From positions 14,892-78,891 of the forward strand of contig CAJTVO010000001.1 of assembly GCA_910579485.1 (NCBI GenBank): a stretch of DNA of 64,000 bases. Reading direction: 5' to 3'. Within the stretch, counting starts at the first letter, position 1. Each line of letters starts with the position of its first letter. The notes under the pieces were generated by a model. It saw nothing but the letters and a program-made list of their open reading frames with translations, did not search any database and was not told the origin of the DNA. Both the position numbers and the translations under genes were made by a program. Source of the DNA: an uncultured Oscillospiraceae bacterium (GTDB lineage Bacteria; Bacillota; Clostridia; Oscillospirales; Oscillospiraceae). This document shows, piece after piece, positions 8,569-17,324 of the stretch.

Positions 8569-8597
8569 TTCATACCACATTTTTCGAACCCTGTCAA
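8569..8597 (-). promoter_or_regulatory. Promoter of asd
   Basis: On the minus strand, TTGACA (8592-8597), a 17-bp spacer and TATGAA (8569-8574). The implied leader of about 200 nt contains a CTGGCCCTC/GAGGGCAGCCAG hairpin, but no motif I recognise as a T-box or lysine riboswitch. Confidence 0.6.
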
Positions 8598-8623
8598 CCG
8601 CTTTTGTCCCATTTGGAGGTTTC

Positions 8624-10300
8624 ATGAAGAAGTTTCTGTGTACTTTTTTCCTGTGTATGCTGACTGCGGTCACATTGAATGTATCTGCCCGTGCCGGAGA
8701 GGACATCATTAAGGCGGGGCTGTATTTCGGAGACAAGGCCCTCTACTCCGCCAACCTGCAAAACGACATCGGCTCCGGGTACGCCCTGGGGTGGTTCGAC
8801 GAGAACTCCCGGCAGTTCCAGGAGATCGGCTATCTGGAGGATGAAAAGATATCCATGACCGCCGGAGGCACCATCTACATCAGCGGCGGCGCTTATTCCG
8901 CCAGCCGTCCGGGCAAGGTGGACGGCGTCATCGGAGGTTATCAGGTCCAGCTGGAGGAGGTCTTCCCCTCCTTTGAGGAGGCGTCCTACGCGGCGGAACA
9001 GCTGCCCAGCGGGTTTCCGGCCTTCATCAACAACCAGTACCGGGTCCGGATGGGCGGCTTCACCGCCCGGGAGGACGCGGAGACCGCCGCCGCCACCTAC
9101 GCCACCCAGGTCTGGGTGGACCGCTACGGCATGAGCCGCGCGGCCAGCGGCAGCGTGACCGTCCCCAGCTCTACCGGTGTGGTGGTGACGGTCACCGGGA
9201 CGGAGGAGGTGCTGTTCGCCTTCGACTGCTCCGGGGCCAAGAGCCTGGGGATCATGCCCGACGGAGGCCGGGAGAAGGCCCGGACGTGGTTCAAGGGGTA
9301 CCGGTGGTACGGCGGGTTTGAATACCGCAGGAGCACGGGCGGGAACCTCAACGTCATCAACGTGGTGGAGCTGGACGATTATGTCCGGGGCGTGCTCCCC
9401 TACGAAATGAGCCCCTCGTGGCCCCTGGAGGCGCTGAAGGCCCAGGCGGTCTGCGCCCGGACCTACGCCCTGCTGCCCAGCAAACACTACGGCAGCTACC
9501 GCTTCGACGTGTGCAACACCATCGACTGCCAGGTCTATCAGGGGACCAACCTCTCCAGCGCCCTGACGGATCAGGCCGTGGATGAGACGGCGGGGGTGGT
9601 GGCCCTCTACGGCGGGAAGTACGCGGAGACCTACTACTGCTCCGCCAACGGCGGCGCGTCCGAGGCGTCGGAGAACGTGTGGTCCAATCCCCTGCCCTAC
9701 CTGGTGGGAAAGGAGGACCCGTATGAGGCTATGACCAGCATCCCGGATTATCACTACACTATCCACTACACCTATTCCCAATTGAGCAAGCGGCTCAAGG
9801 ACAAGGGGTACAGCATCGGCACCGTCTGCGAGGCCTACGTGTCCAAGACCACGCCCACCGGGAACGTGGCGGAGATCACCTTTAAGGACACCGCCGGGAA
9901 GACGGTGAAGCTGACCAAGGAGGCCTGCCGCTGGACGCTGGACGCCAAGAGTATGCGCTTCACCATCAGCGGCGGGGGCGGCGGCGGAAGCTGGTTCGTC
10001 AATCCCTCCGCCTCCCCCCTCTCCGTCCTGAAGGAAGCCTACACCATCTCCGGCAAGGGGCTGGTTGGACTGTTCGGAGGCGGGAGCGCCTATGTGATCA
10101 CGTCCTCCGGGACATCGGAGGTCAAGCAATCCGGCGGTTCCACGTACAGCGAGGACGGGATCACCATCACCGGCACCGGCTGGGGCCACGGCGTGGGCAT
10201 GAGCCAGTACGGGGCCAAGGCCATGGCCGAGCAGGGGTATACGTATGAGGACATCCTGACCTTCTATTATACCGGCATTACATTGGATCAGGCGGACTGA
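8624..10300 (+). CDS. Secreted SpoIID/LytB-domain protein
   Basis: 558 residues starting after TTTGGAGG. Residues 1-24 form a signal peptide. A SPOR-like segment (about 105-165) precedes the SpoIID/LytB domain (about 230-558), which shows [26 protein letters not shown] and the closing [13 protein letters not shown] motif. SpoIID is a lytic transglycosylase for peptidoglycan during engulfment; this protein has extra domains, so it may act in vegetative wall remodelling. It is probably co-transcribed with queA, 23 bases downstream. Confidence 0.9.
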   Translation: MKKFLCTFFLCMLTAVTLNVSARAGEDIIKAGLYFGDKALYSANLQNDIGSGYALGWFDENSRQFQEIGYLEDEKISMTAGGTIYISGGAYSASRPGKVDGVIGGYQVQLEEVFPSFEEASYAAEQLPSGFPAFINNQYRVRMGGFTAREDAETAAATYATQVWVDRYGMSRAASGSVTVPSSTGVVVTVTGTEEVLFAFDCSGAKSLGIMPDGGREKARTWFKGYRWYGGFEYRRSTGGNLNVINVVELDDYVRGVLPYEMSPSWPLEALKAQAVCARTYALLPSKHYGSYRFDVCNTIDCQVYQGTNLSSALTDQAVDETAGVVALYGGKYAETYYCSANGGASEASENVWSNPLPYLVGKEDPYEAMTSIPDYHYTIHYTYSQLSKRLKDKGYSIGTVCEAYVSKTTPTGNVAEITFKDTAGKTVKLTKEACRWTLDAKSMRFTISGGGGGGSWFVNPSASPLSVLKEAYTISGKGLVGLFGGGSAYVITSSGTSEVKQSGGSTYSEDGITITGTGWGHGVGMSQYGAKAMAEQGYTYEDILTFYYTGITLDQAD

Positions 10301-10323
10301 CTGCCGTCTGGAAAGGAATATCC

Positions 10324-11433
10324 GTGAAAACACATGATTTTTACTACGAGCTCCCGCCGGAGCTGATCGCCCAGACGCCGCTGGAGAAGCGGGACGCCTC
10401 CCGGCTGCTGACCCTGGATAAGGACACGGGGGCGTGGGGCCACCGGCGCTTCCACGACCTCCCTTCCCTGCTGCGGGCCGGGGACTGCCTTATCATGAAC
10501 GATTCCCGGGTTTTGCCCGCGCGGCTGCTGGGCAGCCGGGTCCGGGCGGACGGGACCCTGGGCGGGGCCTGCGAGGTGCTGCTGCTGATCGACCGGGGGG
10601 ACAATGTTTGGGAATGTCTGGTCCGGCCAGGAAAAAAGCTGCGGACCGGCGCGAAGGTCTCCTTCGGGGAGGCCGGTAAGCTGACGGCGGAGGTCGTTGG
10701 CGAAGTGGAGGGCGGCAACCGGCTGGTGCGGTTCTCCTATGCGGGCATCTTCCTGGAGGTGCTGGAGCGGCTGGGACGGATGCCCCTTCCCCCCTACATC
10801 AAGGCGGAGCTCCAGGATCGGGAGCGGTATCAGACGGTGTACTCCCGGGTATCCGGTTCCGCCGCCGCGCCTACGGCGGGACTTCATTTTACCAAGGAGC
10901 TGCTGGAGGAGGTCCAGGCCATGGGGGTGAACATCGGGTATGTGACCCTCCACGTGGGGCTGGGGACCTTCCGGCCGGTGAAGGAGGAGGAGATCACCGA
11001 CCACGACATGCACAGCGAGTACTGCGTCATCCCGCAGGAGACGGCGGAGCTCATCAACCGCACCAGGGCGGCGGGTGGCCGGGTCATCTGTGTGGGGACC
11101 ACCTCCTGCCGGACCGTCGAGAGCTGGGCGGACGAGGACGGGCGCATGGAGGCGAAGGCCGGGTGGACCAATATCTTCATCTATCCGGGGTATCGGTTCA
11201 AGGTGATGGACGCGCTGATCACCAACTTCCATCTGCCGGAGAGCACGCTCATTATGCTGGTGTCCGCCTTGGCGGGACGGGAGCGGGTGCTGGCGGCCTA
11301 TGAGGAGGCGGTGCGGGAACGGTACCGGTTTTTCTCCTTTGGGGACGCGATGTTTATAACAGGCGGGATAGACAAAAACGCCGAAAAGACGAAAAACCTT
11401 GAAAAATCAACGGTTTCAGGCGATGGTTGTTAG
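10324..11433 (+). CDS. queA: S-adenosylmethionine:tRNA ribosyltransferase-isomerase
   Basis: 369 residues from a GTG with AAAGGAA upstream. It transfers the ribosyl part of S-adenosylmethionine to preQ1-modified tRNA to make epoxyqueuosine. Typical motifs are [35 protein letters not shown] and the final [10 protein letters not shown]. QueA normally stops there; this copy runs about 27 residues further ([13 protein letters not shown]...) to a TAG that lies inside a prophage operator-like repeat. I infer that the extension comes from prophage DNA joined at the 3' end of queA. Confidence 0.95.
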   Translation: MKTHDFYYELPPELIAQTPLEKRDASRLLTLDKDTGAWGHRRFHDLPSLLRAGDCLIMNDSRVLPARLLGSRVRADGTLGGACEVLLLIDRGDNVWECLVRPGKKLRTGAKVSFGEAGKLTAEVVGEVEGGNRLVRFSYAGIFLEVLERLGRMPLPPYIKAELQDRERYQTVYSRVSGSAAAPTAGLHFTKELLEEVQAMGVNIGYVTLHVGLGTFRPVKEEEITDHDMHSEYCVIPQETAELINRTRAAGGRVICVGTTSCRTVESWADEDGRMEAKAGWTNIFIYPGYRFKVMDALITNFHLPESTLIMLVSALAGRERVLAAYEEAVRERYRFFSFGDAMFITGGIDKNAEKTKNLEKSTVSGDGC

Positions 11434-11590
11434 CCAGTCGGAAACGGTTTGGAGGCTATTTGACCGGTTTCATTGCATCAGGTATCGTTAGCTTCGAGGG
11501 GATGTTTATGAAAATGCACAACTTTTTTCTGCATATATAGTCATAGTCTGTGGATAATTATTACGGCATAGGTCCTTTTTTGCATGAAAA
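11429..11590. other. Host-prophage junction region, non-coding
   Basis: No gene is seen. The first bases (11429-11446) match an 18-bp repeat also found at 19183 and 42939 inside the prophage, so phage DNA begins at or before this point. The rest is AT-richer than the host genes. An attachment core cannot be fixed without the other end. Confidence 0.5.
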
Positions 11591-11618
11591 AGGCGTGGCG
11601 GTCTTGACTGCCACGCCT
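11591..11618 (-). terminator. Terminator of the toxin-antitoxin operon
   Basis: AGGCGTGGC/GCCACGCCT stem followed by TTTTT on the minus strand, 9 bases after the toxin stop. Confidence 0.85.
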
Positions 11619-11626
11619 ATATTTTC

Positions 11627-12052
11627 TCACTCGGACTCGATTGAGTCAATCAAATGCAGGATCTGTGCCGGCGTTCTGACCTGCACTGGGCTGTCGGCCT
11701 TTAGAAGGCCCTGGTCTCCGGTGGCGATGTAGTCCGCCTCTTCTCTCGCTGCACAGACAGCGAGTACGGCATCCTCATAGTCACTCATGGGGATATTCAA
11801 GGCCATTGAGCAGGCATCTCCATCTACCGGTGCAACATCAAACATGGACAGAACATCGAAGATGGCTTCTCGTGCCGCCTGACCGCCGATCCCTTTTCTG
11901 GCTAAATAATACAGGTCTGTGATACTGTTCGCCGAAACAACTCCTGCAATCTTCTCTTCGGATACCGCCAACATAAGCCTGAGAGCATCCTCCCGTCCTG
12001 GCCGGTTCAGGATCGTGTCCAGCAGGACGTTTGTGTCAAAGGCAACCTTCAT
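11627..12052 (-). CDS. PIN-domain toxin (VapC-like ribonuclease)
   Basis: 141 residues. The N-terminal FDTNVLLD, a mid-protein acidic SYEDAVL and the C-terminal YIATGDQGL carry the conserved acidic residues of the PIN metal site. It is expected to cleave RNA when freed from its antitoxin. Its ATG overlaps the antitoxin stop by 4 bases. It sits at the left end of the prophage, where it may stabilise the lysogen. Confidence 0.9.
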   Translation of the reverse strand: MKVAFDTNVLLDTILNRPGREDALRLMLAVSEEKIAGVVSANSITDLYYLARKGIGGQAAREAIFDVLSMFDVAPVDGDACSMALNIPMSDYEDAVLAVCAAREEADYIATGDQGLLKADSPVQVRTPAQILHLIDSIESE

Positions 12053-12270
12053 CCCAGCCGCTCCTCTCTGACTTGGTCTGGGTCAAGGTCAAGCCCCTTC
12101 TCCGGGAACAGGCTGAGGAAGTGCTTGAACGCTTCCTTCTTGTCAACCTTGGCAGTCACCAGCTTGGCGACTACCTTCCCATTCTTGGTAATCATGATGT
12201 CCTGATCCATCGCCATCGTGACGTACTTTCCGGCGTTCGTCTTCAGTTCAGACACCGAGATCTGGGTCAT
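12049..12270 (-). CDS. Phd/YefM-type antitoxin
   Basis: 73 residues. QISVSELKTNAGKYVTMAM and ITKNGKVVAKL form the DNA-binding fold of Phd/YefM antitoxins; the acidic C-terminal tail would bind the toxin. It is first in a two-gene operon with the PIN toxin. Its promoter carries a perfect inverted repeat, which suggests autorepression. Confidence 0.9.
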   Translation of the reverse strand: MTQISVSELKTNAGKYVTMAMDQDIMITKNGKVVAKLVTAKVDKKEAFKHFLSLFPEKGLDLDPDQVREERLG

Positions 12271-12310
12271 GTAAACCGCTCCTTTCTTTTGCTGTTTTGT
12301 GGTTATTTAT

Positions 12311-12351
12311 ATTGTACCATATTAGACCTATTATGTCAATTAAATAGGTCT
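12311..12351 (-). promoter_or_regulatory. Toxin-antitoxin promoter with operator
   Basis: TTGACA (12334-12339), 17-bp spacer, TACAAT (12311-12316) on the minus strand. The 9-bp inverted repeat AGACCTATT/AATAGGTCT (12324-12332 and 12343-12351) brackets the -35 box, the usual site of antitoxin binding. Confidence 0.85.
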
Positions 12352-12369
12352 TTTATTCAGATTTATTTT

Positions 12370-12421
12370 GGCCCTTTTTCGTTGCGGTGGTGCAACGGAA
12401 AAGGGCCGGGAAATCCCCGGC
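12370..12421. terminator. Double hairpin terminator
   Basis: A long GGCCCTTTTC...GAAAAGGGCC stem (12370-12407) is followed by a GGCCGGGG/CCCCGGCC stem. It lies between the stop of the 90-residue gene and the antitoxin promoter and insulates them. Confidence 0.8.
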
Positions 12422-12430
12422 CCCTCTCGC

Positions 12431-12703
12431 TTAGTCTTCGCTTGTCAAAGTGCTCGCCCGCCGCCGAACATCATTCACGGCATAGATGGCATCCACAACA
12501 CGGCAGTCGCCGTCTACCAAGTCCAGAAGGTCCGCAGTCTGGTCAACGGATTCCCGGATGGCGTAGAAGATGCTGATGGCCATATCGGCCCGTTCCTGGT
12601 CTTCAGGCTCAACATCCAGATCCAGGAACACCTTCTCGTAGGCAAACAGGAGGGCCCTCGCCCTCTCAATGCTGGTCATCGCTTCGATTAGATTCTGGTT
12701 CAT
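12431..12703 (-). CDS. Prophage protein of unknown function
   Basis: 90 residues, largely helical and acidic (MNQNLIEAMTSIERAR...). The start has AAGGAGC upstream. No motif is recognised. The 130 bases upstream (12704-12833) hold no gene or clear promoter. Confidence 0.75.
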   Translation of the reverse strand: MNQNLIEAMTSIERARALLFAYEKVFLDLDVEPEDQERADMAISIFYAIRESVDQTADLLDLVDGDCRVVDAIYAVNDVRRRASTLTSED

Positions 12704-12833
12704 GGCTCTTGCTCCTTTTCATGTATTGGCGCCCATCCACCGGATGTAAGAGCTTCAAAATCTGACCGATATTGTGTGGGGAGCTTTACGGCCCAGTGTG
12801 AACGTCTGGGCATTCGCCCTTTAGCTTCCCGTC

Positions 12834-13262
12834 TTATTCTTCTGTTTGGGCATCCATGAAGCGAGCCAGCATCTCATCTGCCTCCTCAGTCTTCCCTTCC
12901 AAGCAGACCTCGAAGACATACAGGCTGTCCTTCACCGACATGATCGGTTTTGGCACAGTATCACCCCGGATGGTGTCGGTGTAGAGTTCCTCCATTTCAT
13001 TCCGACCAAGGCCAGACGCACCGAAGGCGTCTGCGGCCCTCTTGGCCGTACTGCGGTTGATGGCCGGACCGGAGCTCACCCCATTTAGGTCAAGGAAGAA
13101 CGACAGCATCAGAGCCTTTAGCTCATCCACTCTGCGCCCTTCCTCCCGCAGGTGTGTGGACATAACGAACAGGTCTTTCCCGCACTTGCCCAACTCACCA
13201 CCTCGCAGGTGCCCATTATATTCGGCGGCGAGTTTCGAGTACCCACCATTCATCGTATTCAT
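12834..13262 (-). CDS. Prophage protein of unknown function
   Basis: 142 residues, hydrophilic, with a helical centre (LREEGRRVDELKALMLSFFL). The ATG follows GGAGGGAATGAG. A terminator-like hairpin lies just upstream, so expression may depend on readthrough or attenuation from the TTCACA/TACAAT promoter near 13340. Confidence 0.75.
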   Translation of the reverse strand: MNTMNGGYSKLAAEYNGHLRGGELGKCGKDLFVMSTHLREEGRRVDELKALMLSFFLDLNGVSSGPAINRSTAKRAADAFGASGLGRNEMEELYTDTIRGDTVPKPIMSVKDSLYVFEVCLEGKTEEADEMLARFMDAQTEE

Positions 13263-13283
13263 CTCATTCCCTCCGTTATCGAA

Positions 13284-13313
13284 AAAGGGCGCTCTGTGTC
13301 CGAAGCGCCCTTT
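13284..13313 (-). terminator. Intrinsic terminator or attenuator
   Basis: AAAGGGCGCT/AGCGCCCTTT stem (13284-13293 and 13304-13313) followed by a T run on the minus strand. It would end the operon above, or attenuate transcription entering the 142-residue gene. Confidence 0.75.
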
Positions 13314-13330
13314 CTCGTTATTGTATCACG

Positions 13331-13451
13331 TCATTCTGTTATTGTGAAGTCCAGATGTGCTCTAAAATCGCTGTGCAGCGTCCAGAACGTATCAACCTTA
13401 TTCCCGTGGGTGTGAGGTTGGCTTTTGCTTGATGTGCCGTATACGGGCTCT
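13331..13451 (-). pseudogene. Protein-like reading frame without a start codon
   Basis: Directly after the metallopeptidase-like gene, another frame reads VEPVYGTSSKSQPHTHGNKV and continues DTFWTLHSDFRAHLDFTITE to TGA. The composition (HTHG, FWTLHSDF) is strongly protein-like, but no ATG, GTG or TTG opens it; the first sensible codon is GTA. It may be a degraded small gene (GTG to GTA), or a -1 frameshift extension of the upstream gene. Confidence 0.5.
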
Positions 13452-14442
13452 ACGCCCGCTGTGCGCCGTTCTCTTCCGCTTCTCCGTCCTCGGGTTTGGC
13501 AAACATCAAGTCACCCAAGCGGTTGTACTCCTTGAAGATTGCATCGAAGGCCACCTCCCACACCTCGTCGTGCTCATGTTCAGGCCCAACGGCGACATGG
13601 GCCAGTTCATGGGCGAAGGTCTCTGTCTGGATGTTGACCGGATGCTCGGCAAAAACCAATACCTGGGGAGTGCTACCGTCGGTCGGGAAGCTCGTGAAGC
13701 CGTATTCCTCCTTATGCTCATCCTCCTGGTGCTGATCCCAGAAGACTTCGCACTCCTTGTCGGGGTATAGGTTTTTGAACGCGATCCACACCATGGAGAA
13801 CGGGTCGTTCTCAAACGGCGTGGCCCTCTGGCGAAGCAGATCCTCCGCTGTCCTCTTGGTAGCCTCGTACCCCTTGAGCTTCTCTCGGAGCTCAGCGAAA
13901 GCCCAAGCGGCCGTGTAAAGCGTGGCTACAATGCCGTCAATCGTGCTGGTGCCGTCAAACAGCAACTCGGCCATCTCCATGCTGATTGCATCATCGTCAC
14001 CCTCCGCCATGTCAAGGCCGTGCTCCTTGGCAATCAGACGAATGTAGTCGCACAGGGACACGTCCGCATAATCGGGGGCCGGGCCGCCACCCCTTACCCA
14101 TGTCCAGCCATCTTTCACATAGAACAGGTTCATAGCGGTACTTACGTTGTCCCGTGGGTCATCATCCACCACTGGCTTGAAGCTCTTTGTAGCCTTGGGC
14201 AGAATCGCAATTTTGCCGTCTGCCTGGGCAAACTTAAAATTTGCCAGTTCCTGCAGGTCTCGCACCATGCTCTTGGTGTTCTCCTCGTACTTGGCAAACT
14301 GGGCAGCCATATCAGGCGTCATACCGGTGTTTTCATAGGCAGCCAGCCGCTCCACGACCCGCCGCATACCCGCAGGGTTGCTGAGTTCGCAGCCTTCTAC
14401 GAGCCCCCAACCGCCGCACATCCTTCTTGTCAATCTGTCCAT
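13450..14442 (-). CDS. Phage protein with C-terminal HExxH metallopeptidase motif
   Basis: 330 residues. The C-terminal part holds HELAHV (about 283-288) followed by GPEHEHDEVWEVAFD, a zinc-peptidase arrangement (HExxH plus downstream acidic/His ligands) like that of ImmA/SprT-type proteins. The N-terminal and central parts are not recognised, but RLTRRMCGGWGLVEGC and AAYENTGMTP recur in phage proteins of Clostridia. The substrate is unknown; ImmA-type peptidases cleave phage repressors. The gene ends in TAG. Confidence 0.8.
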   Translation of the reverse strand: MDRLTRRMCGGWGLVEGCELSNPAGMRRVVERLAAYENTGMTPDMAAQFAKYEENTKSMVRDLQELANFKFAQADGKIAILPKATKSFKPVVDDDPRDNVSTAMNLFYVKDGWTWVRGGGPAPDYADVSLCDYIRLIAKEHGLDMAEGDDDAISMEMAELLFDGTSTIDGIVATLYTAAWAFAELREKLKGYEATKRTAEDLLRQRATPFENDPFSMVWIAFKNLYPDKECEVFWDQHQEDEHKEEYGFTSFPTDGSTPQVLVFAEHPVNIQTETFAHELAHVAVGPEHEHDEVWEVAFDAIFKEYNRLGDLMFAKPEDGEAEENGAQRA

Positions 14443-14444
14443 GG

Positions 14445-14906
14445 TTATTTCCCCCTAATCATATCTTCGTACTGACGGTATCCCCACGGCTCATAGTCAG
14501 GGTGGGACGCCTCAAACTCTTCAAGCATCTCATTGAGCCTTCTTTTGCTAATGTTCCGGCTGGCGAAGACAAAGCACCGCTTCAGTTCTTCTTTTGTGCT
14601 GGCGCCGATTTCCGTGATCTCTTCACCGACGACCTTTCCGGCCTCGTCGACTCGCCCGTACCAGTATTGTCCATTGCAGTGGGTTGTTGTTCCGTCCTTC
14701 ATGGGAAGATCGAACTCCCGGCCGGCAAACGCTCTCATGTGCGGCGTCGGCCGGTCATAGTACAGGCAGTCGTAGAAGATGCCTCGCTCATCAGAGCCAA
14801 TCAGCAGGCTCCCGTGTTTTTCGTAGGTGAGCTGTCCGACCGGTTCGTCAAAGACAATCCAGCATCGGTCATTCGCCTTTACCAGATCAACGATTTTCAT
14901 GTGCAT
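14445..14906 (-). CDS. Prophage protein of unknown function
   Basis: 153 residues. The start is ambiguous between ATG 14906 and ATG 14900; both follow GGAGGAG. Mixed alpha/beta composition, with KEELKRCFVFASRNISKRRLNEML as a likely C-terminal helical pair. Ends 2 bases before the metallopeptidase-like gene, so same operon. Confidence 0.75.
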   Translation of the reverse strand: MHMKIVDLVKANDRCWIVFDEPVGQLTYEKHGSLLIGSDERGIFYDCLYYDRPTPHMRAFAGREFDLPMKDGTTTHCNGQYWYGRVDEAGKVVGEEITEIGASTKEELKRCFVFASRNISKRRLNEMLEEFEASHPDYEPWGYRQYEDMIRGK

Positions 14907-14977
14907 CACTCCTCCGTTTTGCAATATCGGAACGCCGAGCAGCGCTTTATCTGTGCTGCATCGGCGTATCCAGCTCC

Positions 14978-15412
14978 TTAGGTGTCAGCATATCCCTCGG
15001 CCGAAGGTGGCTCAGGCAGCGGCATCCAATGTGTCACTTTCGGCTCCCGGAAGTAGCTCCACCCCCAGATAGCCCACTCGCTTGCCTTGCTTTTCCTAAA
15101 GAACCCCTCTTGGGCTGGGCTCGGCTCCAGCTTCCCGATGTAGTGTAACCGCCCCTCCCAGCCGTGCGCCAGAAGCAGAACTTCTTTACCTTGTTCGGGC
15201 AACCGATCCTCAACGCTAATCCAGCCACCCACGGCCACTGGTTGGCTCGGCGCTGTGGTGACAGTTCTGGCGTGGGCGATGGTATACAGAGCCCTATCCA
15301 GACCGGCGTTATACCCGATAGCCCATTGCCGGTCTGAATCATACTCCTGATCGGTGTATTGGTAGTGCAGTTTCAAGCCTTCTGCGAGTACATCCGCATC
15401 AATCGGTTTCAT
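14978..15412 (-). CDS. DUF551-domain phage protein
   Basis: 144 residues, start after GGAGGGAAAAT. The C-terminal half starts with WISVEDRLPE and ends with VTHWMPLPEPP, the two hallmarks of the DUF551 family of unknown function, common in phage accessory regions. A second copy lies at 16243-16566. It overlaps the YopX-like gene by 14 bases. Confidence 0.85.
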   Translation of the reverse strand: MKPIDADVLAEGLKLHYQYTDQEYDSDRQWAIGYNAGLDRALYTIAHARTVTTAPSQPVAVGGWISVEDRLPEQGKEVLLLAHGWEGRLHYIGKLEPSPAQEGFFRKSKASEWAIWGWSYFREPKVTHWMPLPEPPSAEGYADT

Positions 15413-15866
15413 ATTTTCCCTCCTCCAAAAGCTCCGGGTTATCGTGGATATTTCCGATGACTTCCAGATCGTTCGGCGAACACTGTCCGATTGCAATGTA
15501 CCCGAACTTATCCCTCAATGTCCACGAGCCATGATAGAGGAAGACATCACCCACATCATCTTCCAGGACTTTGCCGCCCGCGACGCTTCTGTGTCGGCAA
15601 ATGTCCCCCTCGAAAATCTTCGTTCCGTTCTTGTCGATCTGCGCAGCGTATTCGCCGACGGTGTCGGAGTAGACGGTGAGTTTCTTCAAGTTGCCACCCG
15701 TGCGCTCAACCCCGTCCTCCCAGCCGTAGATGATCGAAAAATCCCCCATGCCAGGAAAAATGCCACCATATACCCATTGTCCAGGCAGCTTTTCACCGCT
15801 CCCCATCAAAACTTTTTCGCCGTACTTCCGGGTCTGTCCCCGAAACAAAATCTCACGCATTTCCAT
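15399..15866 (-). CDS. YopX-family phage protein
   Basis: 155 residues. MREILFRGQTRKYGEKV, WVYGGIF, TVGEYAAQIDKNGTKIFEGDI and NDLEVIGNIHDNPELL are the standard blocks of the YopX family, found widely in Gram-positive phages with no assigned function. ATG 15866 follows GAGGAG. Confidence 0.9.
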   Translation of the reverse strand: MEMREILFRGQTRKYGEKVLMGSGEKLPGQWVYGGIFPGMGDFSIIYGWEDGVERTGGNLKKLTVYSDTVGEYAAQIDKNGTKIFEGDICRHRSVAGGKVLEDDVGDVFLYHGSWTLRDKFGYIAIGQCSPNDLEVIGNIHDNPELLEEGKYETD

Positions 15867-16002
15867 CACACTCCTCGTTGTAGCAACCCCGATTATCTGG
15901 GTCCTGCTTGTCTAACGGTATTTCAACTTCAAAAATTCTGGCATCTTTCCAGGTCATTTCCGGGTCCCACATCGTTCTTGCCAAGACAAGTTTAACTTTC
16001 AT
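15853..16002 (-). CDS. Small phage protein, 49 residues
   Basis: Begins MKVKLVLARTMWDPEMTW and ends TGA inside the YopX-like start. The ATG follows GGAGGGGATGG and overlaps the stop of the upstream gene (ATGA). Hydrophilic; function unknown. Confidence 0.7.
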   Translation of the reverse strand: MKVKLVLARTMWDPEMTWKDARIFEVEIPLDKQDPDNRGCYNEECDGNA

Positions 16003-16250
16003 CCCATCCCCTCCAATACTGTCTGGATCACCTGCGACTCAAGTTCGCGCTTTTTACCTTTTATACGGATAAAACTTTTACATGCCACTCCATCTGGCTG
16101 GTATACCGGGAAAAATACATATCGGTTTCTTGCATCTTTTCCACAAAAGCCATAGACTGTTATACCGTCTGGATAGCCGTTCGAATCATAATGGAATGGC
16201 TCTTCCAATATCGCGTAATATTTGCAGCGTTCACATCTGGTTTCATGCAT
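15999..16250 (-). CDS. Small Cys-containing phage protein
   Basis: 83 residues beginning MHETRCERCKYY. The CxxC, with a later CGKDARNR, suggests a metal-binding ribbon. Its start is embedded in the end of the DUF551 gene (8-base overlap), so translation is probably coupled. Confidence 0.65.
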   Translation of the reverse strand: MHETRCERCKYYAILEEPFHYDSNGYPDGITVYGFCGKDARNRYVFFPVYQPDGVACKSFIRIKGKKRELESQVIQTVLEGMG

Positions 16251-16566
16251 CTTCCACACTCTCATCCGGCGGCTCCGGCATAGGCATCCAATGGGTGACC
16301 ACATCGTCGATTGAATTGTTGTATACCTCATCCGGATTGAAATGACGATATTCCCACCACCCCTCAGGGATCAAATATCGATCATTATCCTCATCATAAT
16401 CAAAATACATCTCGTACCAAAACCAAATGCTGTCATCTGTGGAAATCTTGCCGTTTTCATACATGGCGGTCGTAATGGTCTTATAGCCGTTGTCGCTTAC
16501 TGTGAGAACAATAACTTCAACCTCCGCCTCCGGCAGCCGGTCCTTCACGCTGATCCAATCAGTCAT
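16243..16566 (-). CDS. DUF551-domain phage protein
   Basis: 107 residues: MTDWISVKDRLPE at the start and VTHWMPMPEPP near the end define DUF551. It is a paralogue of the protein at 14978. ATG 16566 follows TTGGAGGAATACGCC. Confidence 0.85.
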   Translation of the reverse strand: MTDWISVKDRLPEAEVEVIVLTVSDNGYKTITTAMYENGKISTDDSIWFWYEMYFDYDEDNDRYLIPEGWWEYRHFNPDEVYNNSIDDVVTHWMPMPEPPDESVEDA

Positions 16567-16599
16567 GGCGTATTCCTCCAATGTTGTTGCATGTAATAG

Positions 16600-16944
16600 T
16601 CATAATCCAGTTCCGCCGACAGCCCTGGAAAAACCCATGATTTTATTCCACTTGCGATCCGCCTTCTGTGCCTCTTTCATGGCGGAATCCGCTTTCTCAA
16701 GTACCGAGGCAGGAATATCACTTAGCAGCTTCCCCTCGTAGGGTGCCAGCAGGTCGATGTACTCCTGCCGCTTTTGGAAGGCGTAATCAGATATCCTTTT
16801 AGCCTCGTCGATTTTCTTTTCCTCTCGCTGCATTTCCACATCGTTTAGGGCGCGTTGGACAAAGTGCTTTTGCGATGGATTGTAAAGCTCAAGCCGTTCA
16901 ATGACAAAAATCAGCTCTTCCTTGGTGCAGTTTTTTAGTGTCAT
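16600..16944 (-). CDS. Helical prophage protein
   Basis: 114 residues, mostly charged helices (EMQREEKKIDEAKRIS, KADSAMKEAQKADRKW), possibly coiled coil. ATG 16944 follows AGAGGTG and overlaps the HNH gene stop. Function unknown. Confidence 0.75.
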   Translation of the reverse strand: MTLKNCTKEELIFVIERLELYNPSQKHFVQRALNDVEMQREEKKIDEAKRISDYAFQKRQEYIDLLAPYEGKLLSDIPASVLEKADSAMKEAQKADRKWNKIMGFSRAVGGTGL

Positions 16945-17324
16945 CAAATCACCTCTGCGCATCCGGTGGTGTCTGTCTTGCTGATCTTCTCAAAGTAAAA
17001 CTCCACCTTCTGCGATACAGGCTTCACCAGTCCAAACCGCACTCCCTGGCGGTAGGTGTAGCAGTCCCTCGCCAGCGTGGCCGGAATAGCCTCCAGCTGT
17101 GCGCGCCAGCGTTCCAGCTCCATGCCGCGTTTGTAGTGGTTGCAGCTCCGGCAGGCCGGGAACATGTTGAAAGCCTCGTCCGCGCCTCCGAGATGGAGCG
17201 GGACAACGTGGTCTACCTGCATGTCCCGGAAGGCCAGCTCCTGCCCACAGTAGGCGCAGCGGCCTCCTGTCAGGTTGTACACAGACCGCCGATCTGTCGG
17301 GGTCAGTCTGCGCCGGTCAGACAT
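16944..17324 (-). CDS. HNH endonuclease
   Basis: 126 residues, start after GAGGAGG. CAYCGQ, the catalytic VDHVVPLHLGG, the NMFPAC asparagine and CRSCNHYK form a complete HNH/zinc finger fold. Such nucleases act in packaging or as free-standing homing or defence enzymes; distance from packaging genes favours an accessory role. Confidence 0.9.
   Translation of the reverse strand: MSDRRRLTPTDRRSVYNLTGGRCAYCGQELAFRDMQVDHVVPLHLGGADEAFNMFPACRSCNHYKRGMELERWRAQLEAIPATLARDCYTYRQGVRFGLVKPVSQKVEFYFEKISKTDTTGCAEVI

Noticed and set aside
11433..12270. Phage integrase at the left end
   Set aside because: Only a toxin-antitoxin pair is found there. No tyrosine or serine integrase belonging to the phage occurs between 11.4 and 60.3 kb; the serine recombinase at 60.35 kb belongs to the inserted element.
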